Shown: one piece after another, positions 1 to 8,628 of the stretch
Numbering within the stretch: the stretch's first letter is position 1
Layout of the letters: each line of letters starts with the position of its first letter
Assembly: GCF_022179685.1 (NCBI RefSeq)
Contig: NZ_BPRB01000055.1
Location: 1 to 40,464 of the forward strand
From: Methylobacterium trifolii
GTDB lineage: Bacteria; Pseudomonadota; Alphaproteobacteria; Rhizobiales; Beijerinckiaceae
Length of the DNA: 40,464 nucleotides
Direction: 5' to 3'
The notes under the pieces: generated by a model
Databases searched by the model: none
Seen by the model: only the letters and a program-made list of their open reading frames with translations
Told to the model about the DNA's origin: nothing
Position numbers and translations under genes: made by a program

Positions 1-99
1 GCACGGGAGAGGGAGCCGCCCGGCGCTTCGGACGACCTGTCCGGTTCCCCCGCGCGGATGTGTGAATCCGGTAGCCTCTGCGGGAGAGGGAAAGCCGTT

Positions 100-117
100 G
101 CGTATCACAGTATACGC
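100..117. other. Short inverted repeat downstream of the transglutaminase gene
   Basis: GCGTAT and ATACGC are perfect 6-bp arms separated by a 6-nt loop. The repeat lies just past the stop codon of the minus-strand transglutaminase gene (stop at 121-123). It could be a weak terminator, but it has no adjacent T run and the stem is short. The first 120 bases of the window otherwise show no gene I can support. Confidence 0.3.
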
Positions 118-120
118 CGT

Positions 121-981
121 TCAGGCCGCGCCCGCATGGGGGGCCGGCACCTCCGTCGAGATCGCGTCCACCGTGCGCTGGGGCGGGCTGCCCATGCCGT
201 CCGAGCGGACGATGCGGATCTGCTGGTTGACCGGCTGCATGTTGCCGTAGGGCGTGGAGAAGGCGATCTCGGCCGCGTCCCGGCCGACGCCGATGCGCAC
301 GAGCCCGTCGAGGTCGGCCTGCCGCGTGGCGTCGAACAGCCACCAGCGCCCGTCGAGATAGGCCTCGAACACCGCGTGGAAGTCGCTCGGCACGAGGCCG
401 TGGGCGTAGCAGGAGACGAAGCGGGCCGGGATGCCGAGCGCCCGGCAGAAGGCCGTGCCGATATGCGCGAAGTCGCGGCAGACGCCCGCGCGCTTCAGCA
501 GGCTCTCGTCGGCGGTGGTCTCGCCGTCGCTGGTGCCCGGCTTGTAGGTCATGTGGTCGTGAATCCAGTTGCAGATCTGGTTCACGCGGGCGTGGCCCTT
601 GGGCAGGGCGCCGAACTCGGCCTGGGCGAAAGGCGTCAGCCGGTCGGAGGAGACGAAGCGGCTGGGCAGCAGGAAGGGCAGGATGTCGAGGGGCAGCGCC
701 GAGATCGGCGTCTCGTTGATCGTGGCCGGATCGGCGCGGTGCACGGTCAACTCGACCTCGGCGTTGTATTCGAGGGAGAACTGGCCCATCGGCACGTTGA
801 CGCCGAGGTAGCGGTTGAGGAGATCGGGCGTCGTGTAGATGTCGCGCTTGAGGTTCGGCGTCAGCACCAGCGACTCGCTGAGGATTTCCAGGCTCCTGAG
901 GCGGGCCACCTCCAGGTTGAAGATGAAGGTCGTGTCCGAGAGGATGTTGTAGGACAAGCTGCAGCCCAGCGTGTAGCGCAC
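121..981 (-). CDS. Transglutaminase-like cysteine protease family protein
   Basis: The product is 286 residues and looks like a bacterial transglutaminase-like protein: an N-terminal beta-rich domain (about 1-125) followed by the transglutaminase core. The catalytic triad can be read as Cys168 in GVCRDFAH, His202 in DFHAVFEAYLDGRWW and Asp217 in WLFDATR. Such proteins act as papain-fold peptidases or amidases; the substrate is unknown here. No signal peptide is seen, so it is probably cytoplasmic. I chose the GTG at 981 because GGAGAG lies about 7 nt upstream and the sequence before it is not protein-like in this family; the open frame itself continues further upstream. The gene is divergent from the methyltransferase gene, with about 220 bp between them in which I see no clear promoter. 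Confidence 0.85.
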   Translation of the reverse strand: MRYTLGCSLSYNILSDTTFIFNLEVARLRSLEILSESLVLTPNLKRDIYTTPDLLNRYLGVNVPMGQFSLEYNAEVELTVHRADPATINETPISALPLDILPFLLPSRFVSSDRLTPFAQAEFGALPKGHARVNQICNWIHDHMTYKPGTSDGETTADESLLKRAGVCRDFAHIGTAFCRALGIPARFVSCYAHGLVPSDFHAVFEAYLDGRWWLFDATRQADLDGLVRIGVGRDAAEIAFSTPYGNMQPVNQQIRIVRSDGMGSPPQRTVDAISTEVPAPHAGAA

Positions 982-1203
982 CAGTTCTCTCCGTCTTGCC
1001 AGAAACCCTGCCGGCGGCCTGCAAGGCCCGCGCCGACTGCCCTGCCGGCCACCGTACCGTCGCTCGGATCGGAGAACGCTGGCCGCGCGGGCCGGTTTCT
1101 CGCGGACCCAGGTTCTTTGGCGACACCGCGGCCAATCCGTTTCCGGATCGGGCACGAGGGCGATAGACCGGTCGGACACTCCACGAACCGGGCCCGACCG
1201 ACC

Positions 1204-2154
1204 ATGCCGCTCGACCTCGTCGTCCCCGTCACTGCGGCGAATTTCGACGAGGCGCGCTATCTCGCCGTCAACGCCGACGCGCGGGCCGCGATCGCCTCCG
1301 GCCGCCTCGGTTCGGGCCGGGAGCATTTTTCGCGGTTCGGCGGGCCGGGTGGCCGCCTCATGGCCTATGCGAACCCGGACCTGCCGCGGGCCCGGGCGGA
1401 CAAGATCACGCGGCTTCAGCCGTTCCTGCGCACCGACATGGCCTGCACCTGGGACGAGGGCCGGGCCGACTTCCTGACGCCGGAGCTGCGCGCAAACGCC
1501 CGGATCGCCGCGACCGAGGCGGTCTCATCCAACGGCTACGATCCGACAGCCCTCGACCTGATCGCACGCCATGCCGATGGATTGGTCCTCGATTGCGGGG
1601 CCGGCTACCGGTCGACCTATTACGAGAACGTGGTCAACTACGAGATCGTCGCCTATCCCTCGACGGACGTGCTCGGCGTGGGCGAGGCCCTGCCCTTCCG
1701 CGACGGCAGCTTCGACGCGGTGCTCTCCATCGCCGTGCTGGAGCACGTCCGCGACCCGTTCGCGTGCGCGGCCGAGATCGCCCGCGTGCTGAAGCCCGGC
1801 GGCCGGCTCTATTGCGGCATGCCCTTCCTCCAGCCCTATCACGGCTACCCGCACCACTACTTCAACGCCACGCCCCAGGGCGTGCGCCGGCTGTTCGAGG
1901 ATCACCTCGTGGTGGAGGACGTGCGGGTCATCGATTCAATGCACCCGGTCTGGGCGCTGCACTGGATTCTCGCGGTCTGGGCGGAGGCGCTCCCGCCCGA
2001 GACCCGCAAGGCGTTCCGCAAGATGACGGTGGCCGACCTGATGCGGGCGCCGATGGAGCAGGTGGGCCAGCCCTTCTGCCGGCACCTGCCGCCCGACAAG
2101 CAGCTCGAACTCGCCTGCGCCACGGTGCTCACGGCGCACAAGCCCGAGATTTGA
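1204..2154 (+). CDS. SAM-dependent class I methyltransferase with N-terminal YLxxNxD motif
   Basis: This 316-residue protein contains a Methyltransf_11-type core: motif I LDCGAG (about 129-134), DAVLSIAVLEHV (about 171-182) and LKPGG (about 197-200). It should transfer a methyl group from S-adenosylmethionine to an unknown acceptor. Residues about 14-51 form a separate N-terminal element (ARYLAVNADARAAIASG, then HFSRFGGPGGR). This resembles the YLxxNPDVxxAVxxG...HYxxxGxxEGR module found in some rhizobial glycosyltransferases, methyltransferases and surface proteins. That hints at a role in surface glycan or envelope modification, but it is inference. The start is the ATG that keeps this module intact; no strong ribosome binding site is visible. 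The gene stands alone, pointing toward the minus-strand lut operon. Confidence 0.8.
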   Translation: MPLDLVVPVTAANFDEARYLAVNADARAAIASGRLGSGREHFSRFGGPGGRLMAYANPDLPRARADKITRLQPFLRTDMACTWDEGRADFLTPELRANARIAATEAVSSNGYDPTALDLIARHADGLVLDCGAGYRSTYYENVVNYEIVAYPSTDVLGVGEALPFRDGSFDAVLSIAVLEHVRDPFACAAEIARVLKPGGRLYCGMPFLQPYHGYPHHYFNATPQGVRRLFEDHLVVEDVRVIDSMHPVWALHWILAVWAEALPPETRKAFRKMTVADLMRAPMEQVGQPFCRHLPPDKQLELACATVLTAHKPEI

Positions 2155-2161
2155 GGCCGCC

Positions 2162-2749
2162 TCAGGCCTGGCGCGGCAGCAGCACGACCGTCAGCGAGCG
2201 CACCCCTTGCGCCCCATGGATCAGCACGCCCTCGATGTCGGCGGTCGCCGAGGGGCCGGTGTGGAGCACGGCGTAGGCCGAGCGCCCGAATTCCGGCCGC
2301 AGGTAGGCCGCCTGGATGTTGGGCAGGATGTCGGCGGGGTCGAGCAGCACGATCAGGTGCTGGGCGAGGTAGGCCACGGCGTTGACCACCAGTTCGCCTT
2401 CCGTGAACAGCACCGAGCCGGTCTCGGCGACGCCGAAGACCGCACGGACCACCGCAACGTCCACGTCGTCCACCTCCTGTGGACGTTGCACCGCGGAGAG
2501 GTCGCGGTTGCCGGCCACCTCCGGCACCGCGGAGGCGATCACCGTGGCCGCGTCCAGGCGCTCGCGAACGCCGGCCAGCGGGTCGGGGCCGCCCGAGACG
2601 CGGCCGCCCATGCGCTTGAGGCGCTCGCCGAACTCTTCCACCAGATCGTCGCCGACCAGCGGCGTGAAGCGCGGCACCACCGGCAGCGGATGGTCGCCCG
2701 CCGGCCGGTTCTGCCGGATCGCCGCGAGCGTCGCCTCGCGGGCGCTCAC
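2162..2749 (-). CDS. lutC: Lactate utilization protein C (LUD domain)
   Basis: This 195-residue LUD-domain protein is the third component of the LutABC L-lactate oxidation complex, which converts lactate to pyruvate through iron-sulfur subunits. LutC has no cysteine cluster itself. The family signature is visible in the C-terminal half: GVAETGSVLF, then LAQHLIVLLDPADILPN and GPSATADIEGVLIHGAQG. The start is a GTG at 2749 that overlaps the lutB stop codon (GTGA), so translation is coupled to lutB. It is the last gene of the lutA-lutB-lutC series and ends 7 bp from the converging methyltransferase gene. Confidence 0.9.
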   Translation of the reverse strand: MSAREATLAAIRQNRPAGDHPLPVVPRFTPLVGDDLVEEFGERLKRMGGRVSGGPDPLAGVRERLDAATVIASAVPEVAGNRDLSAVQRPQEVDDVDVAVVRAVFGVAETGSVLFTEGELVVNAVAYLAQHLIVLLDPADILPNIQAAYLRPEFGRSAYAVLHTGPSATADIEGVLIHGAQGVRSLTVVLLPRQA

Positions 2750-4320
2750 TTGCCGGCCTCCTTGCCCATGCGGTTCTGCTTGTACCAAGCGTGGAAGCTC
2801 TGCTTGGGGGTCTCGGGCATCTCGCGCTTCTTCCCCCAGGTGTTCAGGGGGTTGTAGACGGCAAAGCGCGGCAGGACCTTGAGGGCCGAATCCGCGGTGC
2901 CGATGGCCGCCCGGTAGGCCGCCGGGCGGCTGAGCACGGCGCCGGCCGCCTTCATCATCCCCTGCTTCAGGAGCGGGATCTGGTGCTCCTCGGCCAGGAC
3001 CTTGCGCCAGGCGAAGATCTGCTCGTGGATGTTGATCTTGACCGGGCAGACGTTGGTGCAACTCCCGTTCATGGTCGAGGAGAACGGCAGGGTCGAGTAT
3101 TTCCGCTTGTTGAAGGTCGGGTCGATGATGAGCCCGATCGGCCCGGAATAGGTGGCGCCGTAGGACAGGCCCCCGGAGCGCCGATAGACCGGGCAGGTGT
3201 TCATGCAGGCGCCGCAGCGGATGCATTTGAGCGAGGTCCAGAACTCCTCCATGCCGAGGCGGGCGGAGCGGCCATTGTCCACCAGCACCATGTGCATCTC
3301 GGTGCCGGCCCGCGGCCCGCGGAAATGCGAGGTGTACTGGGTGATCGGCGAGCCCAGAGCCGAGCGCGAGAGCAGGCGGATGAACACGCCGAGATGCTCG
3401 ATCCGCGGGATCAGCTTCTCGATGCCGATGGAGTGGATCTGGAGCTTGGGCACGTTGCCCGAGAGGTCGGCGTTGCCCTCGTTGGTGCAGGTAACGACGG
3501 TGCCCGTCTCCGCGATGGCGAAGTTGCAGCCGGTCATGCCGGCATCCGCGTTCAGGATGTAGGGGCGCGTGGTCTCGCGCTGGCTCTCGGCGAGGTAGTG
3601 GGCGTCGTCGTTCTCCGGATCGGTGCCGAGCGTCCGGGCGAACACCTCGGCCACGTCCATGCGGGTCTTGTGCACCGCGGGTGCCACGATGTGGCTCGGC
3701 TCCTCGTTATCGAGCTGCTGGATGCGCTCGCCCAAGTCGGTCTCGATGATCTCGATGCCGTTGGCCGCCATGTGGTGGCGGAAGCCGCACTCCTCCGTCA
3801 GCATCGACTTCGACTTGACGAGCGTCTTCGCTCCGTGATCGCGCAGGATGCCGAGCACGATGCGGTTGTGGTCGGCCCCGTCCGCGGCCCAGTGCACGTG
3901 CACGCCGTTGGCCTTGGCCGCCGCCTCGAACTGTTCGAGATAGCGGTCGAGGTTCGACAGCGTGTGCGCCTTGATGCTCGATGCGATCTCGCGCAGTTCC
4001 TCCCATTCCGGGATGCCGTGGGCTGCCGTGTCGCGCTTCTTGCGCAGGTCCCACAGGCGCTCGTCGTGGGCGGCCTGATGCAGGGGGGCGGCCAGGAACC
4101 GCTCGGCGGCTTCCGCCTGGTCGATCGGCCGGTCGCCGCGGATCTTGGCCCCGCGCGGCTGCTTCTCTCTAACCTTCGGCGCGGCGATCGGCCGGCTCGC
4201 GGCCTCGGCGTGCTGGAGGCGCCGGCCGTCCTGGCCGCGCTCGCCCTCGTCGCTCGGCGGTCGGACCTCGGGGTGGATCGTCGGCTCGCCGTCGGTCGGC
4301 CGCACGTCTTCGGCGCTCAT
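2746..4320 (-). CDS. lutB: Lactate utilization iron-sulfur protein B
   Basis: This 524-residue protein has an N-terminal charged extension of roughly 60 residues, a LUD domain and a C-terminal ferredoxin-like part. It is the electron-transfer subunit of the LutABC lactate oxidase. One complete cluster motif, CIRCGACMNTCP, begins at about residue 366. The second is atypical: NGSCTNVCPVKI at about 418-429, where Asn418 stands where a CxxCxxxCP motif would have its first cysteine. It is longer than Bacillus LutB (about 476 residues), mainly at the N terminus. The ATG overlaps the lutA stop codon (ATGA), and lutC follows with a GTGA overlap. The three genes are therefore one translationally coupled operon. 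Confidence 0.92.
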   Translation of the reverse strand: MSAEDVRPTDGEPTIHPEVRPPSDEGERGQDGRRLQHAEAASRPIAAPKVREKQPRGAKIRGDRPIDQAEAAERFLAAPLHQAAHDERLWDLRKKRDTAAHGIPEWEELREIASSIKAHTLSNLDRYLEQFEAAAKANGVHVHWAADGADHNRIVLGILRDHGAKTLVKSKSMLTEECGFRHHMAANGIEIIETDLGERIQQLDNEEPSHIVAPAVHKTRMDVAEVFARTLGTDPENDDAHYLAESQRETTRPYILNADAGMTGCNFAIAETGTVVTCTNEGNADLSGNVPKLQIHSIGIEKLIPRIEHLGVFIRLLSRSALGSPITQYTSHFRGPRAGTEMHMVLVDNGRSARLGMEEFWTSLKCIRCGACMNTCPVYRRSGGLSYGATYSGPIGLIIDPTFNKRKYSTLPFSSTMNGSCTNVCPVKINIHEQIFAWRKVLAEEHQIPLLKQGMMKAAGAVLSRPAAYRAAIGTADSALKVLPRFAVYNPLNTWGKKREMPETPKQSFHAWYKQNRMGKEAGK

Positions 4321-5060
4321 GCTGCGGCTCCGTTCAGCACCTGGGCGATGTGGAGGTACTTCAGGGGCAGGCCGAGGCGCCCGGCGCAGCCCTTCTGGTG
4401 CATCAGGCAGGAGGAATCGGACGAGACCACGTATTCGGCGCCGGCCCGGTTCTGGTCGGCCACCTTGTCGTAGCCCATCTTGGCCGAGACGGCGGGCTCG
4501 AACACCGAGAAGGTGCCGCCGAAGCCGCAGCACTCGTCGGGGCGGGCGAGGTCGACGATCTCGATCCCCTTCACCTTGGCGAGCAGGTCGAGCGGCTTGG
4601 AGAAGAACGGCGCCACGATCTCGGACGGCCGGGCGTGGTGGATGCCCCGCAACGCGTTGCAATTGCCGTGATAGGCCACCTTGTGCGGGAAGGCGGCCCA
4701 GGGAAATTCCTCGATCTTGAGCACGTCGTGCAGGAACTCGACCAGTTCGAAGGTCTTGCTGCGGACGGCCAGCACCTCATCCGTCTGGGGGATCGCGGTG
4801 AGGTGCTCGCGCACCTGGTGCACGCAGGAGCCCGAGGGCGCGACCACGTAGTCGAACCCGGAGAAGTTCCTGACGAACAGGGCCTCGGTCGCCGCGGCTT
4901 CCGCGTGGCAGCCGGTGTTGGCCATGGGCTGGCCGCAGCAGGTCTGGTCGAAGGGGTATTCCACGTCGAGGCCGAAGCGTTCCAGCAGTTCGAGCGTGGC
5001 GATCCCCACCTCCGGCTCGAAGGCGTCGACGTAGCAGGGGACGAACAGTCCGATCCGCAT
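4317..5060 (-). CDS. lutA: Lactate utilization protein A (cysteine-rich CCG-domain subunit)
   Basis: This 247-residue protein has two CCG domains of the heterodisulfide-reductase/glycolate-oxidase type: CCGQP at residues 41-45 and CCGFGG at 177-182. Cys9, Cys79, Cys134 and Cys218 are the likely other ligands. Together with LutB and LutC it oxidises L-lactate to pyruvate. The start has a good ribosome binding site (GGAAGG, 8 nt before the ATG). The gene begins 18 bp after the stop codon of the upstream MDR oxidoreductase gene, so lutABC may be read as part of a longer transcript. No GntR-type lutR regulator and no lactate permease gene is visible in the window. Confidence 0.92.
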   Translation of the reverse strand: MRIGLFVPCYVDAFEPEVGIATLELLERFGLDVEYPFDQTCCGQPMANTGCHAEAAATEALFVRNFSGFDYVVAPSGSCVHQVREHLTAIPQTDEVLAVRSKTFELVEFLHDVLKIEEFPWAAFPHKVAYHGNCNALRGIHHARPSEIVAPFFSKPLDLLAKVKGIEIVDLARPDECCGFGGTFSVFEPAVSAKMGYDKVADQNRAGAEYVVSSDSSCLMHQKGCAGRLGLPLKYLHIAQVLNGAAA

Positions 5061-5078
5061 TTTTTATACCTTCCGGCG

Positions 5079-6104
5079 TCAGGTCCTTGGGGCGTCCGGG
5101 CTCACTTCCACCAGGAGCTTGCCGAAATTGCCGCCGGTGTAGAGGCTGTCGAGGTGGGCCACCGCCCGCTCCAGGCCCGGCCGCACGTCCTGCCGGGTCC
5201 TGATGCGGCCCTCCGCCATCCAGCCGCCCAGCGCCGAGACGGCCTCGCCCCAACGGTCCGCGAAGTCGGTGACGATGAACCCGCGCACCGTCAGCCGCCG
5301 CATCAGGAGCCGTGTCCACGGTGCCGGCACGGTCTGCGCCTGCGTATCGTTGTAGCCCGAGATCAGGCCGCAGAGGGCGACGCGGCCGAACAGCCGCATC
5401 CGGCCCATCACCGCCTCCATGACCGGGCCGCCGACCTGCTCGAAATTGATGTCGACGCCCTCCGGCGCCAGGGCGTCGAGGCGGGCGCCGACGTCCTCCC
5501 TGCGGTAGTCGATGGCCGCGTCGAAGCCGAGTTCGTCCACGATGAAGCGGCACTTCTCGGGCCCGCCCGCGATGCCGATGACGCGGCAGCCCTTGATCTT
5601 GCCGAGCTGCCCGACGACCTGGCCGACCCCGCCGGCAGCCGCCGACACCACAAGGGTCTCGCCGGCCTTGGGCTGCCCGATGTCCAGCAATCCGAAATAG
5701 GCGGTCGGCCCGACGAGGCCGAACACGCCGAACGCCACCGAAAGGGGCACGCCGGGGGGCAGGTCCATGCGCGAGAAGTTCTGCCCGCCCGTGACGAGGT
5801 GGTCGGCCCAGAGGCCGAAGCCCGAAAAAATCTCGCCCTCCGCCACGCCGGCCTTGCGGCTGCGGACCACGCGGCCGGCCACGAGGCCGCGCATCGGCTC
5901 GCCGATCGCCACCGGCGGCATGTACTGCTCCATGTCGCTCATCCAGATCCGGTTGGTCGGATCGAGCGACAGGTAGATCACCTGGAGGAGGAACTGCCCC
6001 TCCGCGAGGTCGGGAATGGGCTCGGTGCGCAGGACGAGGTCGCCCTCCGTGACGGAGCCCACGGGGCGGCGCGCGAGTCGCCAGATCTGACGGTCGGAAG
6101 CCAT
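5079..6104 (-). CDS. NADP-dependent MDR-family oxidoreductase (alkenal/one reductase-like)
   Basis: The 341-residue product is a medium-chain dehydrogenase/reductase without the zinc-ligand cysteines. It has a GroES-like N-terminal half (about 1-130) and a Rossmann half with SAAAGGVGQVVGQLGK at 154-169. The N-terminal LSLDPTNRIWM region and the overall pattern match the CurA/prostaglandin-reductase-like group, which uses NADPH to reduce alpha,beta-unsaturated carbonyls. The real substrate is unknown. It lies between poxB (93 bp upstream) and lutA (18 bp downstream). A CCGCCG-GTGC-CGGCGG hairpin at 6158-6173, in the gap after poxB, may partly separate transcripts. Confidence 0.85.
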   Translation of the reverse strand: MASDRQIWRLARRPVGSVTEGDLVLRTEPIPDLAEGQFLLQVIYLSLDPTNRIWMSDMEQYMPPVAIGEPMRGLVAGRVVRSRKAGVAEGEIFSGFGLWADHLVTGGQNFSRMDLPPGVPLSVAFGVFGLVGPTAYFGLLDIGQPKAGETLVVSAAAGGVGQVVGQLGKIKGCRVIGIAGGPEKCRFIVDELGFDAAIDYRREDVGARLDALAPEGVDINFEQVGGPVMEAVMGRMRLFGRVALCGLISGYNDTQAQTVPAPWTRLLMRRLTVRGFIVTDFADRWGEAVSALGGWMAEGRIRTRQDVRPGLERAVAHLDSLYTGGNFGKLLVEVSPDAPRT

Positions 6105-6197
6105 GGTCGGCGTCTCGTCTCCCGGAATGCGGATCCGCCCGCGATCGCCTTCTCGGGCCGCCGGTGCCGGCGGTCTGGAACGATTGTAGGGTGAGAC

Positions 6198-7931
6198 CTA
6201 GCGGATGAGGTTGGTCTTGGCGAGGTCGAGGACGGAATCGCCGCGGCCGCTCATCACGGCGCGCAGCAGGTACATGCTGAAGCCCTTCACCTGCTGCCCG
6301 TCGATCTTGGGCGGGATCGAGAGTTCGTTGCGGGCCACCGACACGTCGAGGAGGGACGGGCCGTCGAAGGCCAGGAACTCCGCTACCGCACCGGGAAGCT
6401 CGCCCGGATCGTCCACGCGCCGCGCGAAGATGCCGGCCGCCCGCGACATCGCGGCGAAGTCCGGGTTGTCCAGCGCCACCCCCGTCTCGAGGTAGCCCGC
6501 GGCCTTCATCTCCATCTCGACGAAGCCGAGCGTGCCGTTGTTGAACACGACGACCTTCAGAGGCAGGCGGTGCTGGCGCAGCGTCAGGAAGTCGCCCATC
6601 AGCATCGCGAAGCCGCCGTCGCCGCAGAGGGCGATCACCTGCCGGTCGCGCTCGGCCGCCTGCACGCCGATGCCCTGGACCATCGCGTTCGCCATCGAGC
6701 CGTGCACCCAGGAGCCGAGCAGCCGGCGCTTGCCGTTCATCTTCAGGTAGCGCGCCGCCCAGATCGTCGGCGTGCCCACGTCGGCGGTGAAGACCGCATC
6801 CTCCGCGGCCGCCTCGCTCAGGAGCTTGGTCAGGTATTGCGGGTGGATCGGCCTGCGGCCGGGCTTGCCCACCGCCAGCTCGTCCAGGTCCTCGCGGGCC
6901 TTGGCGTAGTGCTTGAGGGAGGCGTCCAACCAGGCGCGCTCTGCCTTGACCGTGAGCTTGGGCAGCAGCGCCCGGAGGGTGGCGCCGACATCGCCCACGA
7001 GGCCGAGGTCGAGCTTGCAACGCCTCCCGAGTTCGCCGGGCCGGATGTCGACCTGCGCCACCTTGGCCTTCTCCGGGTAAAACTGCTTGTACGGGAATCC
7101 GGTGCCCAGCATCAGCAAGGTCTCGCAGCCGTGCATGGCGGCGTAGCCGGAGGAGAAGCCGATCAGCCCGGTCATGCCCACGTCGTAGGGGTTGTCGTAC
7201 TCGACGTGCTCCTTGCCGCCGAGCGCGTGCACGATCGGGCTCTTGAGGGTCTCGGCCAGGTTCAGCAGGTCCGCATGCGCCCCGGCGCAGCCGCGGCCGC
7301 ACAGGAGCGCGATCTTCTTCGACGCGTTGAGGAGGTCGGCCAGGGCATCGAGTTCCGCGTCCGCAGGCCGGACGATGGGCTTTGCCGGGATCAGGCCGGC
7401 CTTGGGGCCGACCGCGCGCTTGGGGGCCTCCTTCAGGGCCACGTCGCCGGGGATCACGACGACGGCCACGCCCCCCTGCCCCACCGCGGCGCGGATCGCG
7501 TTCTCCAGCACGTAGGGAAGCTGGGACGGGTCGGAGACCAGTTCGCAGTAATGGCTGCACCCGCGAAACAGCTCGGTCGGACTGGTCTCCTGGAAGTAGC
7601 CGGAGCCGATCTCGGCCGATGGGATGTGGGCGGCGATCGCCAGCACCGGGGTGCGGCTGCGGTGGCAATCGTAGAGGCCGTTGATGAGGTGCAGGTTGCC
7701 GGGGCCGCAGGAGCCGGCGCAGACGGCGAGCTCCCCGCTGATCTGCGCCTCGGCGCCGGCCGCGAAGGCGGCGCTCTCCTCGTGGCGGGTGTGGACCCAT
7801 TCGATCGTGCCGCGGGCCCGGATCGCCTCGGTGATGGCGTTGAGGCTGTCGCCGACGACCCCGAAGATGCGCCGGACGCCGGCCTCCTGCAGGGTTTCGA
7901 CGAAGAGGTCGGCGACGTTGACGATCCGCAT
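6198..7931 (-). CDS. poxB: Thiamine-diphosphate enzyme, PoxB-type pyruvate dehydrogenase (quinone)
   Basis: This 577-residue protein has the three-domain layout of ThDP decarboxylase/oxidase enzymes: an N-terminal PYR domain with the activating Glu in RHEESAAF (about 49-56), a central FAD/Rossmann-like domain and a C-terminal PP domain with [12 protein letters not shown] (437-448) and NN at 464-465. PoxB converts pyruvate and water to acetate and CO2 and passes electrons to ubiquinone at the membrane. The C-terminal tail ([16 protein letters not shown] and onward) resembles the lipid-binding end of PoxB. Acetolactate synthase or another ThDP oxidase is the alternative. I chose the ATG at 7931 because GGGAG is 6 nt upstream; a 12-codon longer start exists. 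That ribosome binding site lies in a perfect hairpin, listed separately. Proximity to lutABC suggests a shared lactate/pyruvate role. Confidence 0.85.
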   Translation of the reverse strand: MRIVNVADLFVETLQEAGVRRIFGVVGDSLNAITEAIRARGTIEWVHTRHEESAAFAAGAEAQISGELAVCAGSCGPGNLHLINGLYDCHRSRTPVLAIAAHIPSAEIGSGYFQETSPTELFRGCSHYCELVSDPSQLPYVLENAIRAAVGQGGVAVVVIPGDVALKEAPKRAVGPKAGLIPAKPIVRPADAELDALADLLNASKKIALLCGRGCAGAHADLLNLAETLKSPIVHALGGKEHVEYDNPYDVGMTGLIGFSSGYAAMHGCETLLMLGTGFPYKQFYPEKAKVAQVDIRPGELGRRCKLDLGLVGDVGATLRALLPKLTVKAERAWLDASLKHYAKAREDLDELAVGKPGRRPIHPQYLTKLLSEAAAEDAVFTADVGTPTIWAARYLKMNGKRRLLGSWVHGSMANAMVQGIGVQAAERDRQVIALCGDGGFAMLMGDFLTLRQHRLPLKVVVFNNGTLGFVEMEMKAAGYLETGVALDNPDFAAMSRAAGIFARRVDDPGELPGAVAEFLAFDGPSLLDVSVARNELSIPPKIDGQQVKGFSMYLLRAVMSGRGDSVLDLAKTNLIR

Positions 7932-7933
7932 GC

Positions 7934-7956
7934 TCGGCTCCCGTGTTGGGAGCCGA
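7934..7956 (-). promoter_or_regulatory. Perfect hairpin that sequesters the poxB ribosome binding site
   Basis: On the minus strand TCGGCTCCC and GGGAGCCGA are perfect 9-bp complements around the 5-nt loop AACAC. The 3' arm contains the only Shine-Dalgarno-like sequence (GGGAG) and ends 2 nt before the poxB ATG. If the RNA folds, ribosome access should be blocked. It could equally be a DNA operator palindrome. The geometry is seen directly; regulation is inferred. Confidence 0.55.
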
Positions 7957-7994
7957 ACTTGGTGCAATGCCGCAATGTTCCGGGGTGGAGCCGC

Positions 7995-8594
7995 TCAGGC
8001 CGGGATGTCGGCTTCCCGTCCGGCCACCACCGCGAACAGGTCGGCGAGCGCCGCGAGGCTCGCGGCCTGGAGCTGGGCGGCCGGAACCACGGAGCCGTCC
8101 GGGGCGGGCAGAGCGCGGGTGGCGGTGGCCGCGGCCACCACGGTCGGGCGGAAGCCCAGGCTGAAGGCGGAACGCGCCGTCGAGTTCACGCACATATGCG
8201 TCATGAAGCCGGCCAGGATCAGGTCGGTGACGCCGGCAGCCTTCAGCCGGTCCTCCAGGTCGGTGCCGACGAAGGCGCTCGGGTAGTTCTTGGTGACGAC
8301 CGCCTCCTCGCCCTGCGGGGCGACCGCGTCGCTGATCTGTCCGATCGGCGCGGTGAGGTCGTAGGGCGAGCCCGGCCCGGCATCGTGCCTGATATGGATG
8401 ACCGGGATGCCCGCCTCCCGCGCCCGCGCCAGCAGGGCCGCGGCCTCCGCGATGGCCGGCTCGACGCCGTCGAGGCGCATCACGCCCTCGCGGTAGGTGT
8501 TCTGCAGGTCGATCATCAGCAGGGCCGAGCCCGTCAGCCCGGCCGGCTCCGGGCTGAGGCCGGACAGGCCGCGCAGGGTCTTGAGGTCGCTCAT
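7995..8594 (-). CDS. Isochorismatase-family cysteine hydrolase
   Basis: The 199-residue protein has the isochorismatase/nicotinamidase fold. The catalytic triad is readable as Asp29 (LMIDLQN), Lys102 (VTKNYPSAF) and Cys135 (MTHMCVNST). The cis-peptide region GFMTHMC is typical of this superfamily. These enzymes hydrolyse amides or vinyl ethers (nicotinamide, isochorismate, carbamoyl compounds), and the sequence does not fix the substrate. The ATG has no obvious Shine-Dalgarno sequence. It lies 63 bp upstream of poxB and 34 bp downstream of the HerA-like gene on the same strand, so it may be co-transcribed with either. Confidence 0.85.
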   Translation of the reverse strand: MSDLKTLRGLSGLSPEPAGLTGSALLMIDLQNTYREGVMRLDGVEPAIAEAAALLARAREAGIPVIHIRHDAGPGSPYDLTAPIGQISDAVAPQGEEAVVTKNYPSAFVGTDLEDRLKAAGVTDLILAGFMTHMCVNSTARSAFSLGFRPTVVAAATATRALPAPDGSVVPAAQLQAASLAALADLFAVVAGREADIPA

Positions 8595-8628
8595 GGGCGT
8601 GTCTCGCTCGTTGCCGTGGATCGGTGCC

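Noticed and set aside
58-1203. 5' extension of the methyltransferase frame (58-1203)
   Set aside because: It is antisense to the transglutaminase gene and unlike any methyltransferase; the family-like protein begins at 1204.
2791-6194. Long plus-strand open frames (560 and 614 codons) over the lut and MDR genes
   Set aside because: They are antisense to clearly recognisable conserved proteins and have compositionally biased translations (Gly, Arg, Val, His rich), typical of GC-driven shadow frames.
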